Shown: positions 17,828 to 26,774, counted from the first letter of the stretch. The stretch: 64,000 nucleotides of DNA from Phytopseudomonas straminea (GCF_900112645.1 NZ_FOMO01000002.1:57593-121592), one strand, 5' to 3'. Notes: generated by a model not told the origin, from the letters alone. Made by a program: numbers and translations.

Positions 17828-18583
17828 ATGCCGCTAATTCCCCGCCTGTTACTACCCTGCTTCCCGCTTCTGGCGGGTGTTCTCATGGGCCATATCCAGC
17901 CCATCGGCCTGTTGCTCGCCTGCCTGTTCATCGCCCTGGTGCTGGCGCCAATGCGCCTGCCACAGTGGCTATGGAGCCTGCTGGTGATAGTCGCCAGCGT
18001 TCTGCTGGCGGCGCACCTGCTACCTGGCTTTGCACCATGGCAACTCGCCGAGCCGCAGCGCATAAGCGCCGATACGCTGCCTTACCTGCTGAGACTGTCA
18101 TGGGACAAGCTGCTGGTGGGTTGTACGCTGCTTGCCTGGTGGCTGGGCTTGCCGTCGAAACCGGCGCAACGGCCAACACTCTTGGCACCGATCTTTATCC
18201 TCACTCTGCTGGCGGTGCCGGGCCTGGCGCTGCTGTCGGGAGTGGTCGCCTGGCAGCCGAAATGGCCTGACATGCTCGGCGCCTGGCTGGCGGTCAACCT
18301 TGCCGTTGCCGTGCTGGCCGAGGAACTGCTGTTTCGTGGCATCTTGCAACCGCGCCTGATCGGCTGGCTGGGCATGTGGCCGGGACTGCTGGTGACGGCG
18401 CTGCTGTTCGGCGCCGTGCATATCCCCTCCAGCCCGACCTTTGCAGTCGTGGCCGCGCTTGCGGGTTTGGGTTATGGCTTGGCCATGCAGGTCAGTGGCA
18501 GGCTCAGCATGGCGATCGCCCTGCACGGGCTGGTCAACCTGCTGCACTTCACGTTGCTGAGCTATCCATTGCGGATCGACTGA
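17828..18583 (+). CDS. CPBP-family intramembrane metalloprotease
   Basis: A 251-aa polytopic membrane protein with about seven hydrophobic helices. The CPBP (CAAX protease/bacteriocin-processing) motifs are present: AEELLFRGIL supplies the EExxxR motif, FGAVHIPSS a catalytic His, and HGLVNLLHF the third motif. AGGAGG directly precedes the start. Bacterial members process or protect against peptides, but few have known substrates. It converges with the following lipoprotein gene. Confidence 0.88.
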   Translation: MPLIPRLLLPCFPLLAGVLMGHIQPIGLLLACLFIALVLAPMRLPQWLWSLLVIVASVLLAAHLLPGFAPWQLAEPQRISADTLPYLLRLSWDKLLVGCTLLAWWLGLPSKPAQRPTLLAPIFILTLLAVPGLALLSGVVAWQPKWPDMLGAWLAVNLAVAVLAEELLFRGILQPRLIGWLGMWPGLLVTALLFGAVHIPSSPTFAVVAALAGLGYGLAMQVSGRLSMAIALHGLVNLLHFTLLSYPLRID

Positions 18584-18597
18584 TACCCGGCACGCGG

Positions 18598-19134
18598 TTA
18601 GCGTCGGAACTCGAATTGCAGCTGAGCGCCCTCCACGCTGTCCCAGGTCTGAGAACCCAGCTCGCCGGTGAGCAGCTTGCCGCTGACCTGAAAGGGGTTG
18701 ATCGAGGGCTTACGCTCCTCGAAAAACGCCGGAAGGATGGGCGCCACACCATCGCTGGCGGCCTTGTCTTCAGCGTCCAGTGCGGCAGCAAGTTCGGGTG
18801 GCAGGCTCAGGTCCAACTTGGTCTTGGGGGCTTCATGGGCCATTTTTTGCGCTGGCTTGCTCTGCGCCTTGGCGCGCTGAGCGGTCTTTTTCGGCTCGGC
18901 AGGCGCCGGCTTCTGTACCGCCTCGGTTTGCGGCTCGGCAGCCTGGGCTGGTGCGGCCTGTGGTGCTGGCGCGGGGCTCTGTTCGGCGGGTTTCGCAGGA
19001 GCCTTGGCGGGCTCGGCGGCTACTGCTGGCTCGGCGTTCTTGCGCGGCACATCCTTGCCCTGCTCATCGGAACCACAGGCACTCAGCAGCACGGCAAGAC
19101 AAAGCGGCAGCAACAGATAACGCATCGAACTCAT
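18598..19134 (-). CDS. Ala/Pro/Lys-rich lipoprotein, function unknown
   Basis: A 178-aa lipoprotein with signal peptide and lipobox LLSAC. A long low-complexity stretch of Ala-Pro-Lys-Glu repeats (about 30-105) follows, of the kind that crosses the periplasm or binds peptidoglycan. The C-terminal part (about 110-178) is ordinary sequence ending LQFEFRR. ATG codons at 19134 and 19125 are both possible; GGGG precedes the first. I recognise no domain. Confidence 0.72.
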   Translation of the reverse strand: MSSMRYLLLPLCLAVLLSACGSDEQGKDVPRKNAEPAVAAEPAKAPAKPAEQSPAPAPQAAPAQAAEPQTEAVQKPAPAEPKKTAQRAKAQSKPAQKMAHEAPKTKLDLSLPPELAAALDAEDKAASDGVAPILPAFFEERKPSINPFQVSGKLLTGELGSQTWDSVEGAQLQFEFRR

Positions 19135-19235
19135 CACCCCTGATTTATCACTAGGTAGCCCTTCATTTTAAAACGACTGTGCAATAACGCCAGCCAGTCT
19201 GCCGAATGGCAACACCGCCCGTCGTACAAACGCCC

Positions 19236-19784
19236 TCAGCGCTCGGGCAAACGCTGGAGCTCGGCCTCGATATCCAGCCCGGGATGTTCGGCCTGCAACT
19301 GCGCCTTGCGCAGCTCGGCCTCCTCACCCTCTCCAGCAGCGCGCAGCTCGGCAATTTCGCGCAGTTTCGCCAACACCTCGTCAGCTGGCGGTGCTGCCTT
19401 GGCGGCCATGCGCGCCATCAACCGTGGCGCCTCTGTCATCTCGGCCATCGGTGCCGGGCTCGGCGGTGCCTGCAGGGCCATGGGCGCCTGACGTTGCATC
19501 GCGGCGGCTGGTGCATCGTAGCGAGGCGGTGCCTGTTCCAGCGTGCGCAAGCTCAGGCCAAGCCCCACGCCCAGCAGCGCCAGACACCCGAAGGCCGCCG
19601 ACCAGCGCCCGCGCGTGGAGGCGCCACTCAGCGAGTGTCGTAGCCGCTGCCAGAAGCCCTGCGGCTGGCGTCGCTTGGCCGCATCGGCAGCAGCTGCCAG
19701 GATATGCGCATCCAACGCCGGCCTCGGCTCTGCGCGACTGTGCTCACTCACATGGCGTAGCAAGGCCTCGTCGTGATCGTTCAT
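19236..19784 (-). CDS. sbrR: Anti-sigma factor of the adjacent ECF sigma (SbrR-like)
   Basis: A 182-aa protein with a cytoplasmic N-terminus (DHDEALLRHVSEHS, LDAHILAAAADAA), one membrane helix (about 60-78, WSAAFGCLALLGVGLGLSL) and a periplasmic Ala/Pro/Met-rich region ending in charged helices. Its start overlaps the sigma gene stop by 4 bp (ATGA), the classic sigma/anti-sigma arrangement. I name it after P. aeruginosa SbrR by analogy of the pair, which controls swarming and biofilm formation; the name is an inference. No zinc-binding anti-sigma motif (HxxxCxxC) is present. Confidence 0.72.
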   Translation of the reverse strand: MNDHDEALLRHVSEHSRAEPRPALDAHILAAAADAAKRRQPQGFWQRLRHSLSGASTRGRWSAAFGCLALLGVGLGLSLRTLEQAPPRYDAPAAAMQRQAPMALQAPPSPAPMAEMTEAPRLMARMAAKAAPPADEVLAKLREIAELRAAGEGEEAELRKAQLQAEHPGLDIEAELQRLPER

Positions 19785-20374
19785 GGTGCTACCTCTTCAG
19801 CCGCGCTGAGCAAGCGGCGCATTTTCTGCAACGCATAACGCAGGCGACTTTTTACCGTTTCTGCCGGTGTGCGGGTCAACTCGGCAATCTCATGCAGTTC
19901 CAGGTCGCCATGGGCACGCAACAGGAACACTTCACGCTGTTCGGCCGGCAGGTCGGCGAGCGCTGCCTGGATGCGCGCCTGGTCCTGGCTGAGGCTGAGT
20001 TGCCGCTCGGGATCCGGCTCGTCGATGGCCTGGTCGTGCAGTTGCTCGTCGAACACCTCTTCGCGCTGCAGGCGTTTGCCCTGCTTGCGCCAGTGATCGA
20101 TCAGGCGATTACGGGCGATCTGATACAACCAGGTCTTGAACAGCACCGCCGCTTCTCGCTGCACCGATTCGCTGCGAATCAGGCTCATCCAGGTTTCCTG
20201 GAACACTTCCTCGGCGACCGCCTGATCGCCGCACAAGCCCATCAGAAAGCGAAACAGCCCCAGGCGATGGCGCTCGTAGAGTTGCGTGAATGCTGCAGCG
20301 TCGCCGGCCCGGTAGCGACGCAACAGGTCGGCGTCGCCGGGCTCGGCATTGGAGGGATGGACAGTCACACTCAC
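19781..20374 (-). CDS. sbrI: ECF RNA polymerase sigma factor (SbrI-like)
   Basis: A 197-aa ECF sigma factor. Region 2 (ADLLRRYRAGDAAAFTQLYERH to FKTWLYQIARNRLIDHWRK) recognises the -10, and region 4 (LADLPAEQREVFLLRAHGDL, followed by a helix-turn-helix) the -35. It overlaps the VWA lipoprotein gene by 4 bp upstream and the anti-sigma gene by 4 bp downstream, so all three are coupled. It is probably held inactive by the anti-sigma factor until an envelope cue. The symbol is inferred from the P. aeruginosa pair. Confidence 0.85.
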   Translation of the reverse strand: MSVTVHPSNAEPGDADLLRRYRAGDAAAFTQLYERHRLGLFRFLMGLCGDQAVAEEVFQETWMSLIRSESVQREAAVLFKTWLYQIARNRLIDHWRKQGKRLQREEVFDEQLHDQAIDEPDPERQLSLSQDQARIQAALADLPAEQREVFLLRAHGDLELHEIAELTRTPAETVKSRLRYALQKMRRLLSAAEEVAP

Positions 20375-22029
20375 TCGGCTCCGGGGGTGCGGGAGTCGCC
20401 AGTTTGCAGGCTTTGCGCCAGTTCCACCAGTTGCACGAACTCGCTACGCAGGCCGAACGGGTCTTCGCCACGACTGCCCCGCGCCAGCGCCTCGGTAGCC
20501 GCCCAATCGAAGCGACCGGTGTAACGACCGCCGCTCAGTTGCTGGGCGAACGCGGCGACAGCGGCAGCGAAACGCAGATCCTCGCTGGCCTTGGCGATTG
20601 GCGTAATGGACGCGGGTGCTTCGATGGCAGTCTCCAGCAGCCGGCTGTCATTGCGCTCCGGTGCCTTGTAGCGGATACGCAACCAGGCCAGCTCACCTGA
20701 GCCCGTTGTAGACGATGGCGCCTGGCGGTAGCGCAGCGGCTCCAGCCAGCCCGGGTTACCGACCGGCACGATTTCGTAAAGCGCCGTGACACTGTGTCCG
20801 GCGCCGATATCGCCAGCATCGACCTTGTCGTTGGCGAAATCCTCACGATTCAGGGTACGGTTCTCATAACCGAGCAGGCGGTACTCGCTGACCTGGGCCG
20901 GGTTGAATTCGACCTGAATCTTCACATCCCGCGCCACCGTGGCCAGGGTCGAACTGAGCTGCTCGACCAGCACCTTGCGCGCCTCGCGCAGGCTGTCGAT
21001 ATAGGCATAGTTGCCGTCACCGGCGTCGGCCAGCTGCTCCATCAGTTGCTCGTTGTAGTTGCCCGTGCCGAAGCCCAGGGTAGTCAACGAGATGCCGGTC
21101 TTGCGCTTGTCGGCCGCCAGCGCCTTGAGGCTTTCGAAATCGCTGATGCCGACATTGAAGTCGCCATCGGTGGCCAGCAGGATGCGGTTGATGCCGCCCT
21201 TGATAAAGCCCTGCTGCGCCTGCTGATAAGCCAGCTGGATAGCCGATTCCCCCGCCGTCGAACCACCCGCGCGCAATTGCTCGATCGCCGCGCGGATCTG
21301 CGCTTTTTGCGAACCTGCCGTCGGCTCCAGCACCACACTGGAATCGCCGGCGTAGATCACCAGCGAAACACGGTCCTGTGTACGCAACTGGTCCACCAAC
21401 AGCTTCAGGGTGCTCTGCACCAGCGGCAGGCCGTCGGGGCGATCCATCGAGCCGGACACATCGACCAGAAACACCAGATTGGCGGCCGGCAGTTGGGCAA
21501 CCTGCATGTCGGAGGCCTTTATGGCGATGCGCAGCAGGCGGCTCTGGGAATTCCAAGGCGTGACCGCCAGCTCGGTGCCGACACCGAACGGCGTGCTGCC
21601 GGTAGGCAACGGATAGGCGTAGGGGAAGTAATTGACCAGTTCCTCCAGGCGCACCGCCTCGGCAGGTGGCAGGCGGCCTTCGTTGAGGAAGCGGCGCACG
21701 TTGGCGTAACTGCCGGTATCGACATCGATGCTGAAGGTCGACACCGGCGCCTCGGCAGCCGACTGCACGGGGTTGGCAGCCAAACGCTGATACTGTTCGC
21801 GGCTGGCTTCTGGTTGCGGCAAGTACGCGTACTCGCGCGCCGCCGGTGCGGCCATGCGGGTCGTCATCGGCGCCGGGGCAATGGCTGGCGCAATGCGAGG
21901 CGCTTCAACGGTCTGTGCTGGCTTGGCTGCTGAGTCTTGCGAAGGATTCTGCCCGGCACTGCAAGCAACCAGCGACAGTACGATGCTGCCGGCGAGACTG
22001 TACGACACGAATTGGCAAAGGCTGCCCAT
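20371..22029 (-). CDS. VWA-domain lipoprotein (YfbK-like)
   Basis: A 552-aa envelope protein. A signal peptide ends in the lipobox LVAC (Cys23), and a Pro/Ala-rich linker follows. A conserved N-terminal VWA-associated domain (about 95-170) leads to a von Willebrand factor A domain (about 185-360) with intact MIDAS motif DVSGSM at 190-195, and a YfbK-type C-terminal domain. It should bind divalent metal and protein ligands at the membrane surface. Its stop overlaps the ECF sigma start by 4 bp, an arrangement implying that the protein is part of the sensing pathway or its main product. Confidence 0.85.
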   Translation of the reverse strand: MGSLCQFVSYSLAGSIVLSLVACSAGQNPSQDSAAKPAQTVEAPRIAPAIAPAPMTTRMAAPAAREYAYLPQPEASREQYQRLAANPVQSAAEAPVSTFSIDVDTGSYANVRRFLNEGRLPPAEAVRLEELVNYFPYAYPLPTGSTPFGVGTELAVTPWNSQSRLLRIAIKASDMQVAQLPAANLVFLVDVSGSMDRPDGLPLVQSTLKLLVDQLRTQDRVSLVIYAGDSSVVLEPTAGSQKAQIRAAIEQLRAGGSTAGESAIQLAYQQAQQGFIKGGINRILLATDGDFNVGISDFESLKALAADKRKTGISLTTLGFGTGNYNEQLMEQLADAGDGNYAYIDSLREARKVLVEQLSSTLATVARDVKIQVEFNPAQVSEYRLLGYENRTLNREDFANDKVDAGDIGAGHSVTALYEIVPVGNPGWLEPLRYRQAPSSTTGSGELAWLRIRYKAPERNDSRLLETAIEAPASITPIAKASEDLRFAAAVAAFAQQLSGGRYTGRFDWAATEALARGSRGEDPFGLRSEFVQLVELAQSLQTGDSRTPGAE

Positions 22030-22112
22030 GATGTTTCTCCTGGATCGAAAGAGCGCTTCGATCCAGTAGACGCAGGCCGCCGCCGATTCGGGTTAATCCG
22101 GCGCGAGCTGCC

Positions 22113-23543
22113 TCAGCTCGCCTCGTGGCACAGCTGGGTGGCCAGCATGCCCAGGGTCATAACGGCGCGCTCGGCCTCGCGGTTCCACGGGATGCCGCAG
22201 TTGATGCGTACACAGTGGTTGAACTGCTCGGTATTGCTGAAGATTAGCCCCGGCGCGATGCTGATGCCCTGCTGCAGCGCATTGATGTGAAGATCCTTGG
22301 TGTTGACCCGCGCCGGTAGGCTTACCCACAGAATAAATCCGCCGTTGGGCCGGGTGATCTGCGTGCCTTCGGGGAAGTACTGCTGGATGGCCAACTGGAA
22401 GGCGCTGAGGTTCTTGCGGTACTCCTGACGGATATGTCGCAGATGGCGGTCGTAGCCGCCGTTCTCTAGGTAGGCAGCCACCGCCATCTGGGTGACGCTG
22501 CACGCAGAATGGGTGGTGAACATCTGCAGACGCTGCACTTCGTCGTGGTACTTGCCGGCGATGATCCAGCCGATGCGCACGCCGGGCGACAGGGTTTTCG
22601 AGAAACTCGAGCAGTACACCACGCGGCCTTCCAGATCGCTGGCCTTGAGCGCCTTGGTGCGGCCCTGCTCGAACATCAGCTCGCCATAGATGTCGTCCTC
22701 GACGATCTGGATGTCGAAGTCGCTGGCCAGGCGCAGCAACTGTTTCTGCCGGGCCTCGGGAATGGTGCCGCCCAGGGGATTGCTCAGCCGCGCTGTCAGC
22801 ACCAGCGCCTTGATCGGCCACTGGCTGGCCGCCAGTTGCAGGGCCTCGACGCTGATCCCGGTGGTCGGGTCGCTGGGAATCTCGATAACCTTGAGCCCCA
22901 GCAGATCGGCCAGCTGCAGCAAGCCATAGTAGGTCGGCGACTCGGTGGCGATCAGGTCGCCGGGACGCGTCAGCACGCGCAGGCTCATCTGCAGGGCATC
23001 GACGCAACCGTGGGTGATCACTACCTCGGAAGGATCGACCAACACGCCGGCATCGCGCATGCGAATCGCCACCTGGCGGCGCAGCGGCTCGAAACCCGGG
23101 CTGAACATGTAGCTGAAGGCGCGCGGGCTCTGGAAACGGGTGACCTTGGCCAGTTGCTGGTGCAGTGCGCGTACCGGCAAATACTCCACGTGAGGCACTG
23201 CCGCGCCGAGCGGGAACACACCCTCGCGACGGGCCTCGCCGAGCACCTGGTTGATGATGCTGCTGCGCGTAACCAGACCGGGCCGCTCGACCCGGGCGAT
23301 CTCCGGGGTTTCGGCGGTCAGCGCCGGCGTCTGGTGCACGTAGAAACCGGATTGCGGACGAGCGCGAATCAGCCCGAGGTCTTCAAGATTGGCGTAGGCC
23401 TGCAATACCGTGGCGTGGCTGACGCTGAGCTGGGCGCTCATCTTGCGCACCGAAGGTACGCGCTCGCCGGGCTGATAGACGCCGCGGCGGATGTCATCCG
23501 CCAGTTGCTGGGCAATTCGCTGGTAAAGCAACAGATTGGTCAT
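22113..23543 (-). CDS. MocR/PdxR-type GntR regulator with aminotransferase domain
   Basis: A 476-aa regulator. The N-terminal GntR winged helix (about 1-75; QLADDIRRGVYQPGERVPSVRKMSAQLSVSHATV) is joined to a fold-type I aminotransferase-like domain. The PLP lysine is kept in CSSFSKTLSPGVRIGW. MocR proteins use PLP or amino compounds as effectors. A palindrome 51 bp upstream of its start is a candidate auto-operator. The metabolic target is not obvious from the neighbours. Confidence 0.9.
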   Translation of the reverse strand: MTNLLLYQRIAQQLADDIRRGVYQPGERVPSVRKMSAQLSVSHATVLQAYANLEDLGLIRARPQSGFYVHQTPALTAETPEIARVERPGLVTRSSIINQVLGEARREGVFPLGAAVPHVEYLPVRALHQQLAKVTRFQSPRAFSYMFSPGFEPLRRQVAIRMRDAGVLVDPSEVVITHGCVDALQMSLRVLTRPGDLIATESPTYYGLLQLADLLGLKVIEIPSDPTTGISVEALQLAASQWPIKALVLTARLSNPLGGTIPEARQKQLLRLASDFDIQIVEDDIYGELMFEQGRTKALKASDLEGRVVYCSSFSKTLSPGVRIGWIIAGKYHDEVQRLQMFTTHSACSVTQMAVAAYLENGGYDRHLRHIRQEYRKNLSAFQLAIQQYFPEGTQITRPNGGFILWVSLPARVNTKDLHINALQQGISIAPGLIFSNTEQFNHCVRINCGIPWNREAERAVMTLGMLATQLCHEAS

Positions 23544-23593
23544 GGCCGTGTGATCCCGCTACTGAACCATAACAGTACTCCATGAAATTGTTT

Positions 23594-23607
23594 CTGTACC
23601 GGTACAG
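23594..23607. promoter_or_regulatory. Candidate operator palindrome of the MocR gene
   Basis: CTGTACCGGTACAG is a perfect 14-bp palindrome 51 bp upstream of the MocR start. A related half-site ACAGTAC lies nearer the gene at 23571-23577. Position and symmetry suggest binding by the regulator itself. Confidence 0.45.
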
Positions 23608-23647
23608 CCCTGAAATATCTCGACGATACACTCATCTCAGAGGCAAT

Positions 23648-23685
23648 AAAAAACCCCGCTCTGCTATTCAGTGGCGGGGTTTTTC
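23648..23685 (-). terminator. Rho-independent terminator of the OmpA-like operon
   Basis: AAAAACCCCGC and GCGGGGTTTTT form an 11-bp stem with a 14-nt loop and T-runs on both strands, 11 bp past the stop of the OmpA-like gene. Confidence 0.88.
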
Positions 23686-23695
23686 GACAACTGAC

Positions 23696-24505
23696 TCAGC
23701 GCGTGGCGCCCAGACGCCCCTTCTCGTCGGAGAACAGGATTTCTACGCGGCGGTTCTGCGCACGGCCCTTGGCCGAGGCGTTTTCGGCGACCGGGAAACT
23801 CTCACCGAAACCCTGAACTTCGATGCGCTTGGCATCGACCCCCAAGTCGATCAATGCATCGGCAACGGTCTGCGCCCGCGCCCTGGAGAGCTCCAGGTTT
23901 TCCTCACGCTTGCCACTGCTGTCGCTGTAACCCTCGATACGCAAGGTGCGCCGCGGGTTGAGCTGGAGAAACTGCACCAGCTTGAGCACGGTGCGATTGG
24001 CGCTGGTCTTGAGGCGCGCCTCGCCGGCATCGAACAGCACGTCACCGAGGGTCATCACCAGGCCACGGTCGGTTTGCGCCGTGGCCAGGTTGATGATCTG
24101 CTCTTCCAACCAGGCATTCTGCTCCTGCACGCTGAGCAGCTTGGCCTCACGCAAGGCCAACTGCAGGCGCTGACGATCCAGTTCCAAACGCGCCGCTCGC
24201 TCCTGATCCAGAGCGAGCTTGGCGTGCTCGCGAGCGATCTCGCTGTAGCGTTGGCTCAGGTAGGCATAATGGGCCACGTCATCGGCGCTACCCCAGTAGT
24301 CAGCCAGGCGCTCGGCACGGCCCAGGGATTCGCCAGCGCGAATCACATCCTTGGGCGCGCTGCGCAGCACTTGTGGATCTTCCTTCACGGACTGAAAGCT
24401 GGTACGGGCAGCCTCAAGCTCAGCCTGTTGTTTGTCTCCGAGCCCGGCACAACCGGCCAGGGTCAGGCCCATCAGCGCCAGCACGCCACAACGCAGCAGG
24501 CTCAT
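23696..24505 (-). CDS. OmpA-family lipoprotein
   Basis: A 269-aa lipoprotein with lipobox LAGC (Cys19). A helical DUF4398-like/coiled-coil segment (about 25-145) is followed by a C-terminal OmpA domain (about 155-260) with the peptidoglycan-binding motifs IEGYSDSSGKREENLELSRARAQ and NRRVEI. It should tether the outer membrane to peptidoglycan. It overlaps the preceding DUF4398 gene by 4 bp, and the two probably act together. Confidence 0.88.
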   Translation of the reverse strand: MSLLRCGVLALMGLTLAGCAGLGDKQQAELEAARTSFQSVKEDPQVLRSAPKDVIRAGESLGRAERLADYWGSADDVAHYAYLSQRYSEIAREHAKLALDQERAARLELDRQRLQLALREAKLLSVQEQNAWLEEQIINLATAQTDRGLVMTLGDVLFDAGEARLKTSANRTVLKLVQFLQLNPRRTLRIEGYSDSSGKREENLELSRARAQTVADALIDLGVDAKRIEVQGFGESFPVAENASAKGRAQNRRVEILFSDEKGRLGATR

Positions 24506-24855
24506 GGCATGGCTCCCAGCTGGTCACGTAAGCGCCCGATACGGCGATTCAGTTCAGTCAGTTCGGCCTGGCTGCGCAGCGTCAGCACACGGGCCTCGGC
24601 CAGTCGCGCATCCAGCTCGGCCTGCTCGGCCTGCACACGGGCCGTGCGATAGGCGCCCGCAGCCATGGCGCCCTGGGCCTTGGCGAGCTTTTCTTCGGCC
24701 AGGCTCAGCTCGGCGACGGCGTCACCGGCAGCCACAGTACGTGCCTGCTCGACTTCCTGTTCGGTCAAACGCATCTGCTCGGTCGGCGCGGGATCGCTGG
24801 CACAACCCTGGAGCAACAGCAACGCCAAAGCGGCACTGGTATATCGATAGATCAC
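24502..24855 (-). CDS. DUF4398-type small lipoprotein
   Basis: A 117-aa lipoprotein with lipobox LQGC (Cys18). The mature part is almost all alpha-helix (LTEQEVEQARTVAAGDAVAEL to ELTELNRRIGRLRDQL), matching the DUF4398 pattern of helical periplasmic lipoproteins. Its ATGA overlap with the OmpA-like gene indicates coupled synthesis. Function unknown; an envelope scaffold is the simplest inference. Confidence 0.82.
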   Translation of the reverse strand: MIYRYTSAALALLLLQGCASDPAPTEQMRLTEQEVEQARTVAAGDAVAELSLAEEKLAKAQGAMAAGAYRTARVQAEQAELDARLAEARVLTLRSQAELTELNRRIGRLRDQLGAMP

Positions 24856-24864
24856 GGGTACGTC

Positions 24865-25695
24865 CTACTGATTCGGAACACTGGCGGCCGGTGCGGGCTG
24901 TTGCTCCTTCCAGCGCTGCAAGTTGCGCTGCAGAAGGGTTTGCGGCATGCCGGCGGAAGTGAATTCTGTCATTTTTTTGGCCAGCTGTCCGCGCAGCCAG
25001 GCGTCGTTGCAGGCCGAGTTGTGCGACAGCGCCAGATGCAGGCCTTCGCTGGAGACCGGCGGGTCAAGCACCTGCAGATCGTCCTGCAGCCCCAGGGTCG
25101 AGGCCAGTGCCTGGCCGGGGTAGCGCTCGTAGATCACGTAATCGGTACGTTCGAGCATCAGCTTCTGGAACGCCTGGGTGAGGCTGGAAACGCCTTCCAG
25201 AGTCAGGTTGTCACGGGCATAGGCATCGAAGGCCTGGCCAAAGCTGTTATTGACCAGCGTATCGCCGGTGCGGCCTTGCAGATCGGCCCAGCTGGCATAG
25301 GGAAACTCATGGCCCTTGCGCACCCACACCACGCTTGGCGTGGAGAGAAAGGCCGGGTGCACGAAGTCCATGGTTTCCAGACGCGGTACGGTCACAAAGG
25401 CGCCAGCGAGCATGTCGACACGCCCGGCGCGTACTTCTTCCTGGGCTCGCGACCAGGGCCCGGCATAGATCACGTCAATGCCGACGCCAAGATCGGTGGC
25501 GACCGCCTTGAGCAGATCGACCGTCGCACCGATCAGCTTGTCCGGGTTCTGCGGATCACGCCACAAGTAAGGTGGATACTCTGGGTTGCCCGTGGCGACC
25601 AGGCGCTCACACTTGCCGGCGGCCTGCGCACCACCGGCCAGCAACATGGCGGCGCACGCCCAAAGCCCAACCCTGCTAAAGCCTCGCTCCCCCAT
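24865..25695 (-). CDS. Periplasmic solute-binding protein (SBP family 3)
   Basis: A 276-aa exported protein with a signal peptide (LWACAAMLLAGGAQA) and the two-lobed family-3 binding fold: NPEYPPYLWRD, GATVDLLKAVATDLG, AGRVDMLAGAFVTVPR and DYVIYERYPGQAL. No permease or ATPase genes adjoin it, so it may be an orphan receptor or serve a distant transporter or sensor. I took ATG 25695 because GAGAG lies seven bases upstream; ATG 25701 is also possible. It precedes the DUF4398/OmpA pair by 9 bp and is probably cotranscribed with it. Confidence 0.83.
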   Translation of the reverse strand: MGERGFSRVGLWACAAMLLAGGAQAAGKCERLVATGNPEYPPYLWRDPQNPDKLIGATVDLLKAVATDLGVGIDVIYAGPWSRAQEEVRAGRVDMLAGAFVTVPRLETMDFVHPAFLSTPSVVWVRKGHEFPYASWADLQGRTGDTLVNNSFGQAFDAYARDNLTLEGVSSLTQAFQKLMLERTDYVIYERYPGQALASTLGLQDDLQVLDPPVSSEGLHLALSHNSACNDAWLRGQLAKKMTEFTSAGMPQTLLQRNLQRWKEQQPAPAASVPNQ

Positions 25696-25792
25696 TGGCA
25701 TACTCTCGATTGCGACACGACCGGCGACCACCGGCCATAGATTCGTGACATGCTAGCTCATACGATCTCGATAATCAGCGATAAGACGCCGC

Positions 25793-26758
25793 ATGAAGAA
25801 ATTGATCCTTGCCGTATTGGTTCTCCTGACTGCCGCTGGCACCGCTCTGTACCTTTCACCAGCGGCGCAGCTGGCGGTCTATCAGGGCGTCGAGCAGTGG
25901 CGCGCCGGGCTGCACGCGCGCAGCATCAGCGTGAACGACCTCAAGGTCAGCTATTACGAAGGCGGCCCCCAGGGCGCCGAAACCGTACTGCTCGTTCACG
26001 GCTTCGGTGCCGACAAGAGCACCTGGCTGTGGTTCGCCCGGGACCTGACCGAGCGCTACCACGTCATCGCTGTGGACCTGCCCGGTTTCGGCGACAGCGA
26101 CCGCCCCAACGGCAGCTATGACGTCGGCACCCAGACCGAACGCCTCGCCGCATTCGTCGACGCCCTGGGTATCCGCCGCCTGCACCTCGCCGGCCATTCC
26201 ATGGGCGGGCATATCGCAGCGCTCTACGCAGCCCGCTATCCCGAACAGGTGACCAGCCTGACGCTGATCGCCAACGCCGGGGTCACCGCGCCGCGGCGCA
26301 GCCCGTTCTTCCAGCGCCTCGAGGAACAGGGCGGCAATCCGTTGCTGGTGGACAGTGAACCGCAATTCGACGAGCTGCTCGACTGGCTGTTCGTCGCCCC
26401 GCCACAGTTGCCCGAGCGCCTGCATCAGTACCTGGCGCAACGCGCCGTGGCGGACAGCGCGCACCAGCGCGAAGTCTTCGAGCACCTGCGCGATCGTTAT
26501 GTGCCGCTGGAGCCGGAGCTGCCGAGAATCCAGGCTCCGACGCTGCTGCTGTGGGGCGATCAGGACCGCATCCTCGACGTGTCCAGCATCGAGGCCATGC
26601 AGCCGCTGCTCAAAGACGCCAGCGTGGTGATCATCAAGGGCTGCGGCCATGCGCCAATTCTCGAGCGCCCGCAGGAAAGCGCAGCCGACTACCTCAAGTT
26701 CATCGATCAGGCGAGCCTGCAGGCAGCCGAGGCCCGCAGGACGGCGCCAAGGCAATAG
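25793..26758 (+). CDS. Alpha/beta hydrolase (membrane-anchored or exported lipase-like)
   Basis: A 321-aa alpha/beta hydrolase. Residues 3-24 form a hydrophobic signal anchor. The fold motifs are LLVHGFGADKSTW (oxyanion loop), nucleophile Ser136 in GHSMGGH, Asp in LLWGDQDRILD and His in GCGHAPILE. A probable lipase gene occupies this place beside etfA in P. aeruginosa as I recall. Substrate unknown. It converges with etfA across a shared terminator. Confidence 0.88.
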   Translation: MKKLILAVLVLLTAAGTALYLSPAAQLAVYQGVEQWRAGLHARSISVNDLKVSYYEGGPQGAETVLLVHGFGADKSTWLWFARDLTERYHVIAVDLPGFGDSDRPNGSYDVGTQTERLAAFVDALGIRRLHLAGHSMGGHIAALYAARYPEQVTSLTLIANAGVTAPRRSPFFQRLEEQGGNPLLVDSEPQFDELLDWLFVAPPQLPERLHQYLAQRAVADSAHQREVFEHLRDRYVPLEPELPRIQAPTLLLWGDQDRILDVSSIEAMQPLLKDASVVIIKGCGHAPILERPQESAADYLKFIDQASLQAAEARRTAPRQ

Positions 26759-26774
26759 CGCGCTGCCAGCCAAT

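Noticed and set aside
18598..19134. Ala/Pro/Lys-rich protein as TonB or histone-like
   Set aside because: It has a lipobox and lacks a TonB C-terminal domain.
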